From contig CAJNDS010002754.1 in the NCBI GenBank assembly GCA_905221605.1, forward strand, positions 231,887 to 292,004: a stretch of DNA of 60,118 bases. Direction: 5' to 3'. Position 1 is the first letter of the stretch. Every line of letters begins with the position of its first letter. Positions 46,128 to 58,043 of this stretch are shown one piece after another. The stretch comes from Symbiodinium natans (lineage: Eukaryota; Sar; Dinophyceae; Suessiales; Symbiodiniaceae). The notes under the pieces were generated by a model, which did no database searches, was not told the origin of the DNA, and worked only from the letters and a program-made list of their open reading frames with translations. The translations under genes and the position numbers were made by a program.

Positions 46128-47910
46128 GAATTACAGCTGGGCGCGCCCAGTGCGCGGGGAGGGGGAGACCCTTCCTCAGGCCCCGTAGAAGAAGAAGAGA
46201 GAATTACAATGGTGCATGTTTGCGGTTGCACTTGGCAAGCAAACTTGGCTGAAATGCCCGGAAAATCGAAATTCAAGCTTAAACCGGCCCCTGAGCTGCG
46301 GTGATCCTCAAGCCGCGCTATTTCGGGTGCACGTATTCGAGAGATTCAAGGCACCAATTGTGCTTCATGACCACTATGCTGGGTCGTTTAGCTACTGGCA
46401 TGCGCTGTACGCTGGCTGGGTGTGCTGAGTCTTCGTCGGTCGTCGAGTGCTTGCGGTATTGCTGCGCATGACTTTATCCAGCTAGACGAACGTGCCCCAA
46501 AGATTCAGAAAGCCCACCAGCCCAAACGCACCCGGGGAGGCCCGTGCTGCCGGCCACGCCGCGCCGCCCGCAGCTGTGGCCCTGGGACGGCTTGGACCTA
46601 GCAGCGAGGAGGCAGGATTGAGGCTTTAAAAGGGTTGAACGCAGCAAAACAGGCAGGAAAACACAGCTCATGTGGGTCCTCCGCGACATGGTCGAGTGGC
46701 AACTTTCGTATCGTGAGCGACAGCGTCGAGTCCTGATTACATGGGTGAAGCATGGAGCGCTATGCCCTGAGAGGGGCAGCAAGCCCTCAAACCCATGTAG
46801 TATAGAGGGGATGCACCCAAAGCATGGGAGCTCCTGTGCTTTTTGGATGGCGCTGGGGTTCGAATCTCTGGGCGTGCACCTCCACATAAACATCCACTGG
46901 AGGATGAGAAGTTAGATAAGCTCTACATTTTCCGTCATTTACAGGAAAGTTGGCTGCAGGCACCTCGGCGCCTTCTCAATATGAGGAGGGCGTGTAACTT
47001 AATCTGAGCCTTGATGGTTGTTTGGCTATGTTCGCAAGGACAGATAGCATTTGGAGTTTTTGTTTGAAACGGACTTGTCGTTCCCCACTCGTCCAGCAAC
47101 AATGGGGAGTTGGGAGTAAAAACCGAAAACCTTCCCCCCCTGCGCTCTGAAGCCCTCGCAAAGTATAGGTGTTGATGTGTTTAAAGGTTAAACAGTGTAG
47201 CACACTATTGTTGATGTCAAGAGTGGGTCATTTCCTTTGCGCATGCTGCTGTGCTGCCAGAGTTGCTGGGGTGGCCGAAAAACTGCTTCGGCCGGCTGTG
47301 CACAGGTGGGCTCCCCCTCGCTCCTTTTTTTCATTGCCTTCTGGCGCATTCCATCACCGTCGAATCAGATGTGACAGGGCTGGAAAGGACTAAACATTGA
47401 AAGGAGTGTGAGGAGAGTCAAGCAAGGAGACCTGGACTTGCCCCTGGCCTGCGGCTTGCCCGATCTTATCCGAGTGTGAGTGATAAATAGGAGCGCTGTC
47501 CTCTTGGAGCGGTTGTGCAAGTTGTTCTCCAACCGCCCGCTAATGGTACTCCGACACATGCCCAGGCAAAAGCAAAAACTCCACCCGGTTAGGCATACGA
47601 TTGCTGTTGTTGATGCATTGGCATTCTCGGGGATGATCTGGGAGATGATCTCAGATGGACTGCCACTCTTGTGGCGCAACCCTGCGGCTTTCGGAGCACT
47701 AGCACCCGAACGCAGAATGCAATGCCTCCTTCAATGTTCTCCAGTTTTGTCCTCCTTCATCTTCCCTTGGACAGGCAGCAGAAGCAACGCAGCCTAGCAA
47801 ACGCCCCCGCGTCGAGAGCGGGCCTGTGTCCCAGAAGCGCCGTTGATTGGGGCAATGTGTGGCGTAAGGAGGTGAAATTGGAGTGAGCTCTTTCTGCCTC
47901 AACATGCCCT

Positions 47911-48346
47911 TCACTGAGTCACCCTGAGCCCAGGCCCAGCAAAGTACGGCTCCGACAGGTGCCAGATGGGCTTCATGGGCTTGGCAGGATCTTCGGGGGC
48001 TTTGGATGAGGTTGGGACCTAAAGAGACAACAAAAATAAATTAACACACGTTGCTCTGACGCTGCCATTTTTGAACTTACTGTCAAAACACCTGCAACAG
48101 AGCTGGGATTGAGCAACGTTGCCATAGCAAAAATCGCTGCAATTGCACCACGTGCTTGAACAAAAACAGAAGGATGACGCTGCTTGCGACGTGGAGTTGT
48201 TTGCCTAGCAGCTTCGATTAAGCGAAGGGTCCAACTACTGGACTTGTGGTTCTGAGGCTTCAAACCTCCAGAATCGAAGAGGGCACTGTTTCTTAAACCT
48301 CACAGCCTCGAGAAAGGGCACGGTAGCCGGTACTTGAACTCTGCAT
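47911..48346 (-). CDS. Small single-pass membrane-type protein, three exons, function unknown
   Basis: Read on the minus strand, exons are 48346-48307, 48265-48081 and 48018-47911, giving 333 nt: 110 residues plus TGA. The last intron (62 nt) has a textbook GTAAGT donor and a TTTATTTTTGTTGTCTCTTTAG acceptor, which makes the two-exon 3' part strong. The first intron (41 nt, GC-AG) and the ATG at 48346, one base after a CAG acceptor, fit in phase but are tentative. The protein has a basic region (TTPRRKQRH, about 36-44), one hydrophobic segment (about 53-75, with AIAAIFAMATLL) and a Pro-rich tail ending in a W-x-L-x-EPYFAGPGLR motif. This layout suggests a small organelle or thylakoid membrane protein, but I recognise no family. 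Its short GT-AG intron differs from the long GC-rich-donor introns of the reductase. Confidence 0.55.
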
Positions 48347-51300
48347 GCTGAAGTTGAAACTCAACAATTTCGATTGCATAGAGGGGATGCATTAAGACGC
48401 ATTGCATACTATTGGGTCTCAATGTTGATTCCTTGCCTGGGCCATACAGCAAGCCTGCCGACATCCGTTCAGAAGTAGAGTGTGGGTGGTTCCTTTTTTG
48501 TTGATGCAGGTTCTGCTGCGCTACGCGGGGGCCAAGGAGGCGAAAGATCCAGTGCGCTGCTGGGACTTAAGATGATGTACTGTGCAAGGTTCGGATGGCC
48601 AAAACACTCAGAGCATACTTGGAGGGGCCAATCAGACCTATGCACTGTCGACCTGCGCACGGTCCAGAGTTGTCGGCGCTGGGCTGAAGACAGGAGACGT
48701 GCCGACCATGATAGACCTCATGCTTCAAAACATCGCACCCAGAAGCACACACCCCAAGAAAAGCATCCCTAGTCCCACCCATCCTTCAATAATTCCAGAC
48801 CCCAAAGCATTTCCTTTCTGCGTTCTGCGACCGTTGTTCAGGTCACAAGGCTGTGACTCGGAGCCGGGAAGATGCAGAGCAGCAGATGCTAAAGCTTTCC
48901 GGCATGTGACATGAACGAGCTAGGCTTTGAGATGGTTCGCGAGTGCTTTCTGTCCGTTTCGGGTTTTTAGCTTTTTTGCCTTTGGGCGTTGGGGTTGTTC
49001 ATCTGGCCGCTTGCAAGACCGATTGGTGCTTAGCGTTGGTTTATGTGGATGCAGTGCATCTTGTCCAGCGATGGCATGGAATTCTGGGCCACACACTGCA
49101 TTCATAACCCTGATGCTGACACAGGAGACATTGAGACTTGAAACGCTTCGCATTTTGCATTGAAAGAATGAGTGGAGACGTTCTGGGAATTGTCGCGGCA
49201 TATCATATTAGCGGCATTCGGGAGCTGTAAGCCTGCCACCAAGGCTGGCGGATGATTTCATGGCCGACGGCTGCGCAAGCTTCCCCAGCGTTTGCAGGCA
49301 ACAGATCCCCAACTTCAGCGTCAGCTACTCGCACAAGTTTCCACGCTCACCATCGGAATGCCTCGATATGCCTCGATTCCATTCCTCAACCCTCAAATTC
49401 CAGATCTTGTCTTGACGCTAGATCCTTTAAATCGACCCCAAGCCCCATTCGGCCAGGTCAGTCTCCGAGTGCGCGCACAGCGCTCAGATGCTTGCGGGTT
49501 TCGCGCGAGGTATGGAGTTTGAGAGCGCCGCTCTTACCCGAATGCTTGCGCTTCTTAGAGATCAGGGCTTGAAGGCCACACACAACCCATAGAAGGCACG
49601 ATGACGGTGACCACCTGAGACTGGCTAATGATCAATTGGCGAACTGGCCAGAGAGTTCGGTACAGAGCAGATATCCTTTGGAGACTGCTCATCGCACAGA
49701 TTTTCGATGCCCGAGTTGCGACAGCCGAAATCCTCAACACACCCGCAAAGGCCGAAAAACCCTAAACACTGCCCGGCTCTACGAAGCTCTTACGAGTCTT
49801 AGGTCGGCCTTGAAGGGTGGGCAGATGGCTGGGGACCTCGGCTGGGTCGACCGCCCCGACCCCGAAGCGCACCTGGGACTCACGCAAGCCTCCTTCGGGG
49901 TTTGTGGGGTTAGAGCCCTACAATGCCCTACATTGTTCGAGGATTTGGGATGAAGAGCGGCATGTTGGAAGGTTTAGGTTGGTTGGCCTGAGTGGAAGAC
50001 TTGGGGTCTAGGAGCTCGCGCTGTCTGGCCCGCCCACAACCAGCGTCACCCGTCAGGAAGCAGAAGCCGGAAAAGGACAAGGCGGGCTTGGGGGTTCAGT
50101 AGCGTTGAGGCTTTGAGGTGCAAAAGCTTGTACAGATCAGACTGTTGCGGCCCTCCGCAGGATTTCGGTGGGGGGTCCCATGTTTTCGGCATTGGTTGGC
50201 GAGCTTGGTGACCTGGTCGCTTGGTCTCCCCGTCCTCCTGTCCTTCAACACCACCACCACGATGACCGCAACAGCAATAGGAGCCATTGCAACAGGAACA
50301 GTGACAACAGCCACAACAACAACTGTTGGGGCTGCTATTGCTACTAGTGCTGCTACTATTCCTGCTGATGCAACTGTTACAGCTATCCTGCTGCTGCTAT
50401 GACGAGTACGGCAACGACGACTACAACGATTGCTACTAATACGACAATTACTACGATCGATCTGCACCATTACGAATTCTACCAAACTACGATTAAATAT
50501 CTACTAGTACTACTTCTATTGGTATGACAATTACTACTATTGAAATTACTGCAGCTATGCTTATTACTTTCGTGCGCATGCAGCTCTTCGGAAAGCTACA
50601 GCACTTTGAGTTTTGGAAGCTGCCCAACAATTGCATCATGCGGCGTGCACAGGCAGCAAGCTAAATATGCTGTAACCTGTAGCGGCAGGGGGTCAGCAAC
50701 GTGAAGACAACATGCTTGAAACCGCTTGCGCCCTTTGAGGACGGCTTAGAACAAACATTCCGCATCAGGCGCCGCCCAAACAACCGCTTCCAAGCAGCGT
50801 GCTGAAGGCGGCAGTCGAGCTACTCTGGACCAAGACCAAAGAAAGTTCGGCGTTTCTAACGGTCTTGGAGGGTTGCGGGTTTTGGACTCATCGTCAAGCC
50901 GCTCCGAAGGAGACTGCAGCTTATGTCGGAGTCTGAAACCGCATGGTTTGCCATTTGTGCGTCGCAAAGACGTATGCGTATGAGGATATCGGATGTCCAA
51001 TTTTTCTGTTGGCCATGCACACAGCCGGGAGGGTGCCAAAAAGTATCATAAATGAATGAACACCTCAGCTGGGATCAGGATCGTGAACCAACCTGAGGGT
51101 TCATCAAGAAGATGTGCCGTCTCTTATTGAACAGGATTTCATGTTGTGAATGCCTTCCTTGCCCAACCCCCTGGCACCAAATCACAGGCAACAACAAAGC
51201 CACGGCCCAAACCCTTACAGCCACAGATACTTGACTGGAGCACCACATCTTGGCTTAAGAGCTTGATCGCCCAAGCCGAGTGCAAAAAAGAGCCACAGCC

Positions 51301-54300
51301 CAGACTCGGCGTCGGAGATCTGGGAGATGTCCTCACCTCCGAGATTGGCGAGTCTCAGCTGCAACACATGCCCCACTTGTCTGTACTGCAGCTGCTGCAG
51401 GCTCTTGACAGCAACGTTTTCCGCATCGTTCTGCTTCTGAGGCTTTGGTCCTGGAAAAAGCCCAAAAACTCATGACTCCAGCACCAACAGGACAGCAGGA
51501 TGCCCAATGACCTTGTCTACACCCTGTTGAAAAGCAACATCAGATCGTCCCGAGGAGGGATCATCCTCTCTTTTCACCCCCCATTGTTGCACAGAGAAGA
51601 GTGTTCGAGGTGCACTTGGTGCAGCGAACAGACGCTGGGCGAAACTGGATCAGAGTTGGAGAAGGGGATCCGTTGTGTAATTTGCAAGTGTTCAGGCTGC
51701 ACGAACATCAGCGTCGGACAGAAACAAGTGGATGTGGAGCCTTTTTACCTGGTTTACCCTGTAAAGTTTGGAGCTTGGTGGCAGCAGCCTAAAACCTACA
51801 CAGTTTCTGTTATTGTTTTGCAAAGTAGGCGTGCCTCTTGAACCGCATTGGGGAACAGTGTCTCAGCAATCGGGCGCTATGAGCACCTATGAGTAATGAC
51901 GATGGAGATGCTGCGGCATGAGCTATTGAAAGTACGGTATTGAAGCCGGAGTCATAGAGCTGGACCTTTGATTTCAGACATGCACCGCCGAGGCATAGCC
52001 TTTGAGCTTCTGAGCTACCAGAATGTGAGGAAGACTTTCCGCCCGTCCTGAACCTCACACCTGAAGGAGCGTTTCGGAGACCTTGCTTCAGCAAAGATAC
52101 CCACTCCACTTAATCTGTGTGGACTGTCTGCAGACCGTCATAGACGTAGGTCACCCAGGAAACAAGACCCGACTCAGAGGCACCTGTGTGTGTGTGTGGG
52201 TGTGGGTGTGTTGTGGAGCGGTCCTGAGGCATCAACAAAGGAACAAAGGAATAATGGCACATCAAACCATGCACGAGTTCAAGTCGAAATCGTTAGATTC
52301 CTCAGGTTTAGAGGAGGACTGACGCAAGAAAGAGAAGAAAGGAAGTGAGGAAAGAACGAACGAAGGAGTGGGGAGTGGAAGACGGGCAGAACAAAGAACA
52401 AAGCAAAGACAGAATGACAGGAAGACTGCAAAAGAAAAGAGTAGCAGAAGTCCATGTTTGCTGGAAGCTTAGAAGGCGAATGAAAACAAGACCATTGGCG
52501 GGCGAGGGTGCGCTGTACTAAGCGTCTGGGTGTGCTAGACCACAAAGTCATTTCAGCACCCTTTCCACAACAGTGCAGCAGCCGGGTAATGGCAGAACCT
52601 GGTGTGCAAAGAACTGAATTGGAAAGGTCCTTTGTAATCATTCGATAGGCGGTTTTTGCGTCTCTAACTATGCGAAAAGTCCCTCCAGAATCCTGTTCCA
52701 AAGTCGCTCTAGACAACAGGTTGTTTACCTTGCGAATCAAAGAGGCCATTTTGGTGCCAAGATGGGGCGATCGCTCAAGGGGACGAGCGGTTGAACGATC
52801 AGACAATTGAGCACAGTAGGAATCAGGGCGATCATTCACGATCCTATCCAGGCGATCGCCCTGCCGCTGGTCGGCACGTAGACTTCCTCTTCCTGGAAGA
52901 AGGCAACGCCATCTTTTGCTGACACCCGTGCACCACTACTGACCACGGCAGAAGCGACACGCAACAGAGACATGATCGCGCCTAGTGCAGAGAGGAGTTT
53001 GATTGACCTCGAGCCCAACGTTCTTGTCGGCACCCGGTGAACAGAGTAGCTGACCGACCAGAAGACGAGCCAGTCCAGAGCCCCGAGTCCGCGCACGCAG
53101 CACGGGCGGAAGCGCGCGTGGTCACCGACAGCGAGCTACATCTGACCAACAGACACTTGAGCGATCGAACTCAACCTGTGATCACGCCGCCAAACACGTT
53201 ACACTGAAACAGCGGACCTCAGACCAACCTAGTCGACTGCTTCAGAACAACGTGATTGCTCAAGTTCGCCGTCGCACTGTCGCATCCTCTGAACTCCTTT
53301 TCTGAACGGCCGCGATCCTCTGCGTAGGGATCCAGTCCTCAACCCCGAGAGCCGAGACAAGATCCTCGAGACCATCTGCCATCGTCGCCTTCCACACGAC
53401 GAACAACACGAGCCCTGGGAAACATAAAGTGGTAAGAAAGACGCAAAGACTAAACGAGCTAAGTACGGAAGCAAAGGAAGGACAACTACTACTGTACCAC
53501 GACGACTACTACCCTTCTACTTACTACTGGCTGTTGATAGTTTACTATGTTCTAATCATCTCGTACCTTTTGTTGTTTTGTTTATTATTTACTACCTTTT
53601 TTGCTACTTACCCTTACAACCCGCGATTTGTTATTGCTGCTGCTATCCGATTCTGCAGGCGTAGTGATAACAGTATGTCGATAGCAATCGTAATAGTGAT
53701 CGCAGTAGTACCCAGCCAACCTGCAAGTAAAGACGTGGAACACCTGAAAGCAGTGTAACTGCGCACAATCTCCTCCAAGTCGGGCCTCCGATGCGAAAGA
53801 ATATGCAATGTCAGTAGTATCTGAGGAGCTCGACTTTTGAGCACATGTTTTTGTTAACTCACGGGTGTCGCTGTTGATTTTGGCTTACGTTTATTTTCAT
53901 TCTCACCTGGCACGAATCACGAATCAACCACAGTGTTGCCAGATGCTGCCGCAAGGTCAAATTTCGGATGTTCGTTTCACAATGGAAGCCGTGGGCGCCT
54001 CTCGCTTGGCTTATTTGTAGCGAAAGCGATGACGCATCACAAGCATGCAACGCAAGGGACGACGCATCACAAGCAGGCTGCTTCACTCAGTCAGCAAGCG
54101 GCGCCCTCAGTTTAACGACCATGAGCAAGAGGCACATGACGAAGGCTCGCGACGAGTGCCATGTCGGGCGAGCGGAAAGAGCTGATGCTGGTTAAATTCT
54201 TGATTAAATTTGAGGACGTCCAGCAGCTTAAAGTCGCAGATTGGACGGGGGGGGTTTGCAAATTTGCTTGTGTGCCCCTTCTTACTTCTCCTGGTCCCTG

Positions 54301-54490
54301 AGCAACAATCCTCAAGCCATGAGAATATTAAGTCATCAACTTTAACCGTAACCCACAAGGCCACAAGCCCCAACCTCAAAAGCCGACCCTAAGCTTAACC
54401 CCGAGCACCCTGAGCAACGAAGTTTCCTGTTCCTCGGCCCTCGCCCTTAAACCGTCAAGTAAGCCCTGAATTCTGCAAGTTTCAGACCCT
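48347..54490. other. No recognised gene; exon-like fragments and low-complexity tracts
   Basis: Frames at 48482-48772, 51146-51475 and 51500-51841 (+) and 52279-52839 and 52836-53096 (-) are open, but I recognise no domain in them. The minus pair lies in DNA with repeated GATCGC words. Low-complexity ACT/ACA triplet DNA occurs at 50240-50545 and 53480-53720. A (TG)n run lies at 52186-52211. Confidence 0.4.
49804..49892 (+). CDS. Possible exon with a parvulin-like segment
   Basis: After a TCTTAG acceptor, one frame reads SALKGGQMAGDLGWVDR, which resembles the S-x-x-x-GGDLGW-x-x-R core of parvulin-type peptidyl-prolyl isomerases, with three extra residues. The upstream His-containing strand and the downstream F-x-x-A-AF helix motif were not found nearby. 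It may be one exon of a dispersed gene or a coincidence. Confidence 0.2.
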
Positions 54491-54497
54491 AACCCTG

Positions 54498-54752
54498 TTA
54501 GGTGTTGATAAGTGTTACTTCCATGGGCCAAAGACTCAGTTTGGTGTAGCCCTTAGCACAGGCCACAAGCCTCGCCAGGGTGGGCACGCACACCAGCCAC
54601 TTGGAGTCTTCAGCCATTGTGTGTTGGAACAGGGTCACGGAGTGTAACTTACGGAAGTGGGAGTGCTGAGCATCCATGCCGAAGCTGTCTGCTTTTTGTA
54701 GGCAAGTCACAGCACAGGAGCACCGGTCTGCTGCATGCTCTGCATTCTGCAA
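54498..54752 (-). CDS. Exon-like open region, minus strand, unidentified
   Basis: A TGTTTTGCAG acceptor precedes an open frame of about 84 codons that contains a GTAAGTT donor-like site about 100 nt in. The second half includes KWLVCVPTLARLVACAKGY, which has protein-like composition. Splicing at these sites is plausible, but I could not link it in phase to an upstream exon. No family was recognised. Confidence 0.25.
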   Translation of the reverse strand: MQNAEHAADRCSCAVTCLQKADSFGMDAQHSHFRKLHSVTLFQHTMAEDSKWLVCVPTLARLVACAKGYTKLSLWPMEVTLINT

Positions 54753-55455
54753 AACAATATCTGCAGAGCCTTCACTTGCAAGTGAACATCTTCAGGTGGC
54801 AGGCTTACCACGAACACTGTATCACAACCCTGGAGTCACGAAAGTCCAGTGATGGGGGCGAAAACCTGTACTGGAGAGTTAGACCTGCTTGGTACTAGCA
54901 GATCCGGCCCGGTTTTGCTACGCTCGTGGTGCCAAGAGAGGTGTGTTCATGGCCCCCGGACTGGTGGCTGAAAACCGGCGAGAGTTGGGGGGAATGGTCC
55001 TCTATGACTCAAAGCCGCAAAGCCGAGCATTCTGCTTGCATTCCTTCGCAGGACACTGCTAGTCTGGCTAGGGGCCGGATGTGCATGAAAGTCTGACCTG
55101 GGAAGGATGAACTTGGGCTGATTGTCTTGTACTGTTGCGGGAGCACCGTTCCTCCAATGGCACGCGGAAGTTGCTGAAGTTAGCCACTGTGCCAGCGCTC
55201 CACACTCACCCCCCACACTTCTATACCCACAGTGTGTAAAATGACAGGCGATGGCATAACAAACATTCCTCAAAATCATGAAAACACACGCACCCAATAC
55301 AAGTTCAGCATAACAGGACGCAGTACCCACACGAGGTCACGCCAGGAGCCCAAATCGTGCGCCGGGCCCGTTTTGAAACATCCCCTTACGGGCACCCACA
55401 AAACCTGATGTTGCCGCACTTGCCCAACTTGCTTTTCCCGAAGAGCAAATTGAAC

Positions 55456-55531
55456 TGCCTCGCTTGCCCCACGTGCCCCGCAGGTTGGCCCCCCCCCCCT
55501 CCCCCCTCACCCGAGTGGGGCAAGTGAGGCA
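55456..55531. repeat. Inverted repeat flanking a poly-C tract
   Basis: The arms 55456-55472 (TGCCTCGCTTGCCCCAC) and 55515-55531 are complementary with one mismatch. The loop contains a C-rich run (about 55489-55506), broken by a T. Confidence 0.65.
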
Positions 55532-56578
55532 AGTGGGCCTCGCTCACACCCCAGACACCTTGGCTTAGTCTGCCGTGGACAGGCCACTGACTTGGACAGC
55601 GAGTGTTGTTTTTGCCATGATACGTTATCACTACATTACATTCATTATGCCAGTTGTGTTACTTCTATATTGTATGAATTGAGCAGAGAAGGAGTGTCAC
55701 ACACAAGTGCCTGATGAGGCGTATAGACTGCACATCTTATATGTTGTATATGAATCTAGAACAGAATGTCGCGAGTTTTGAATCTGGAGTCGGGACCCGG
55801 ACTCGAGTCCGAAGCCTGGTGTCTGGAGTCCCACAAGGGGTGGGTTCAGGCACAGCACGCGATTCTTGCAACAGCACGCGCCCCGTCATGCGCGGCAGAC
55901 TGCTTACACGGGTTGTGATGCCAAGTCTGAAGCAAACACAATAGTCAGGAACAGTTGCTGAAATATAGCACCATGACCCTAAACTAACCCGGAGCTCCAA
56001 AGCCTGAATGCCTGAAATGCCGAGCAGCCAAGGTGACTTCTGCACCCGCCACTTGCAAAGCACTGAGGATGTTGAAGGACACAGGAGAGCTTATGACTTT
56101 CACAAATTTTCTTCTTCAGAAGCACAGACGAAAACTCGATGGCACCACGTTCTCAAGCTGGAAAGGCGGGTCTTCACACATGAAAACAGCATGATCAGTC
56201 CTCATTGCTTTTAAAATTCGGTATAGACTGGTTCTGTTCGTAACAGTTGTGATGGTGGTCTTGTGGCTTTCTTTAATGAATGTTTCTCCCGCAATGCGGC
56301 CCAAAAGACAATGGACAGTGCCTACCTAGAAAACCAAAAAGCTCAAGACAAGGGCCGCGCCTGATTTTGCTAACCATCTTGAGTTTCCGTAGGACAGTAG
56401 TGGCAGTAGCATCCACTGAGGGCCTCCTCTGGAGGCATCAAGGTGAGGAGCTCGGCCAATGAGGGTGCTCTTGATTTCAAGGCCTAACATCTAGCGTCTG
56501 AGGCTTCTGGTGTAGGCTTCAACTTCAAGAGTTCAGACATCGCATTCGGCTAATGGGACAGGCGAGCCTGAGGTATGA

Positions 56579-56749
56579 TGTGCAAAGGGTTTAGCACGCA
56601 AAGTCAATAAATCAAGAGCTTCAGCCTCAGCTTCCAAAGCAGACCAACAACAAGTGCGTGCAGTCATTGATGATGATGATGAGGATGAGGACGAGGAGGA
56701 GGAAGAGGAGGAGGAAGAGGATGCTTTCGGTGATGCTTATGTTTCATGA
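56579..56749 (+). CDS. Possible terminal exon encoding an acidic C-terminal tail
   Basis: From 56579 the frame is open to a TGA at 56747-56749. It reads a basic/Ser-Ala stretch, then IDDDDEDEDEEEE continuing in Glu, then DAFGDAYVS and stop. A long Asp/Glu tail with a short non-repetitive end is typical of chromatin or nucleolar proteins. The tract is also a GAT/GAG microsatellite, so chance is possible. No upstream exon was identified. Confidence 0.33.
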   Translation, partial: CAKGLARKVNKSRASASASKADQQQVRAVIDDDDEDEDEEEEEEEEEDAFGDAYVS

Positions 56750-57013
56750 TGACACCTTGGCACATCTTGTCTCTACAAATCCCAACTGGCTTCTGCACAA
56801 TAACCCTAGGCCCTAGGTCGAAGCCTTAACCACTTGAGGCGCAACAAAGCCTGAAAGCCCCTAAGAGGGTCGGCCAGCTAAAGGCAAGACCGAATTGTCA
56901 GACAGTGTAAACACTCAAGACCTCAGCAGTGCTGGATACATCTTCTGAGAATGTTGAAGCAGTACCCCCAACAGACCAACGCGCCTCAAGAATAATCCTT
57001 CATGTAGAATCCA

Positions 57014-57274
57014 ATGCCTCAGGCTCCTGAAGCTTCAACGGTTCATGCCGGTCCGCCTCCTCCCAATGTCCTACCCGATTCGCAGCATCCTTTGTCCAAG
57101 GCTGCTGCTCAACCGGCGTTACGAGGAGCTGAACATCCCAAGACGGGTTGGACACCCCGGCTCTGGGACAGGGATGGACAGGGGAAGTTAAGGAATTACA
57201 AAAGAGTGATTGCTGACTGCATGTTAGCTTTGGGGCTTTCTGCTTGCAACAGTGTCAAAAGCCGGTTTCCCTAG
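57014..57274 (+). CDS. Hypothetical ORF
   Basis: An ATG opens an 86-codon frame with a Pro-rich first half and a mixed second half (RLWDRDGQGKLRNYKRVIAD). The composition is protein-like, but no family is recognised. It may be a fragment of a mobile-element protein. Confidence 0.25.
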   Translation: MPQAPEASTVHAGPPPPNVLPDSQHPLSKAAAQPALRGAEHPKTGWTPRLWDRDGQGKLRNYKRVIADCMLALGLSACNSVKSRFP

Positions 57275-57483
57275 TTTGTACTTTTGGTGGAGGGAGGTGG
57301 GGATTTGAAGTTGGAAGAAGTCATTCATATCAAGCAGACTTTGAAAGGCTTCCTTAGCTGGTTTGGATTGTCACGAGAAGCCGAAATAGTTGTTTAAAAA
57401 AACGTTTATGGCTTCTGGGAGAGTCTGATTTTTCCGAAAGAATGTAACTTTTGAAAAAGTGAATGTTTCTAAAGGTTTTGGAG

Positions 57484-57589
57484 GCCTTTTTGGCTGATCT
57501 GGGTTCTGTGGGAGGCCGCAACACTTGAAAAAATGAAGCAAAAAACGAGAACACCTGCGGCCTCTAGAACCCAGATCAGCCAGAAAGGC
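57484..57589. repeat. Imperfect inverted repeat (hairpin element)
   Basis: The left arm 57484-57520 and right arm 57556-57589 share a 21-nt perfect complementary core (GGCTGATCTGGGTTCT region), plus matching GAGGCCGCA ends, around a 35-nt A-rich loop. The arms differ by a 3-nt gap. This looks like a MITE or foldback element. Confidence 0.75.
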
Positions 57590-58043
57590 AGGTTTTTCCC
57601 CTTGGAAGCTTGAGATGCTAGATAATTTCAAAGTATTCGACATCATTTTTTTTTAATTGTTGCCACTAGAAAATACTTCAGAGAATAGAGATCCCGTCAA
57701 TAGACCCGAAAGGTCCAAGGTTGCTGCTCTCAAGAGGGAGCGACCTTGGATGTTGGATTTCGGGCCCCAAACTCTCATTTGGTAGGTTTGAGGTAGGTAT
57801 GTAGAAGAGATTAAGTCGGGTTTTGCCAGGGCTTAGCTTGGACTGCTCAAGCTTCATTGTTACACCATCCCTTTCCTGTTGGGAGTCCAAGATGCAAAGC
57901 GGTACGATGCCTTGACTCGCACGTGTGCCGCGTCGTCAAGCACACTAACACGGTACATCGGGTCAGTGCTCGTTGCACGACGCCCAATCTACCCCAAAAA
58001 GGAACACAAGATGCAGCCCCATGAGTCGAATGCTACACTGTAA

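Larger units (their letters stand above)
40093..47910. other. No recognised gene; hypothetical ORFs
   Basis: Frames of 80-140 codons occur at 40069-40482, 41307-41549, 41747-42082, 42837-43079, 44040-44414 and 47480-47797 (+). None has a convincing domain or splice partner. At 41330-41380 the peptide LDEMSAFILKRAGEAL slightly recalls an Hsp70 segment, but the following conserved Hsp70 motifs are absent. The stretch otherwise holds repeats listed separately. Confidence 0.4.

Noticed and set aside
46840-46885. tRNA B-box-like GGTTCGAATCTC
   Set aside because: No complementary acceptor stem about 70 nt upstream and no A box; at most a decayed SINE.
52740-52765. Spliced-leader-like CCATTTTGGTGCCAAG
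   Set aside because: It needs an internal insertion, lacks the CCGTAG start and has no coding frame in the right direction after it.
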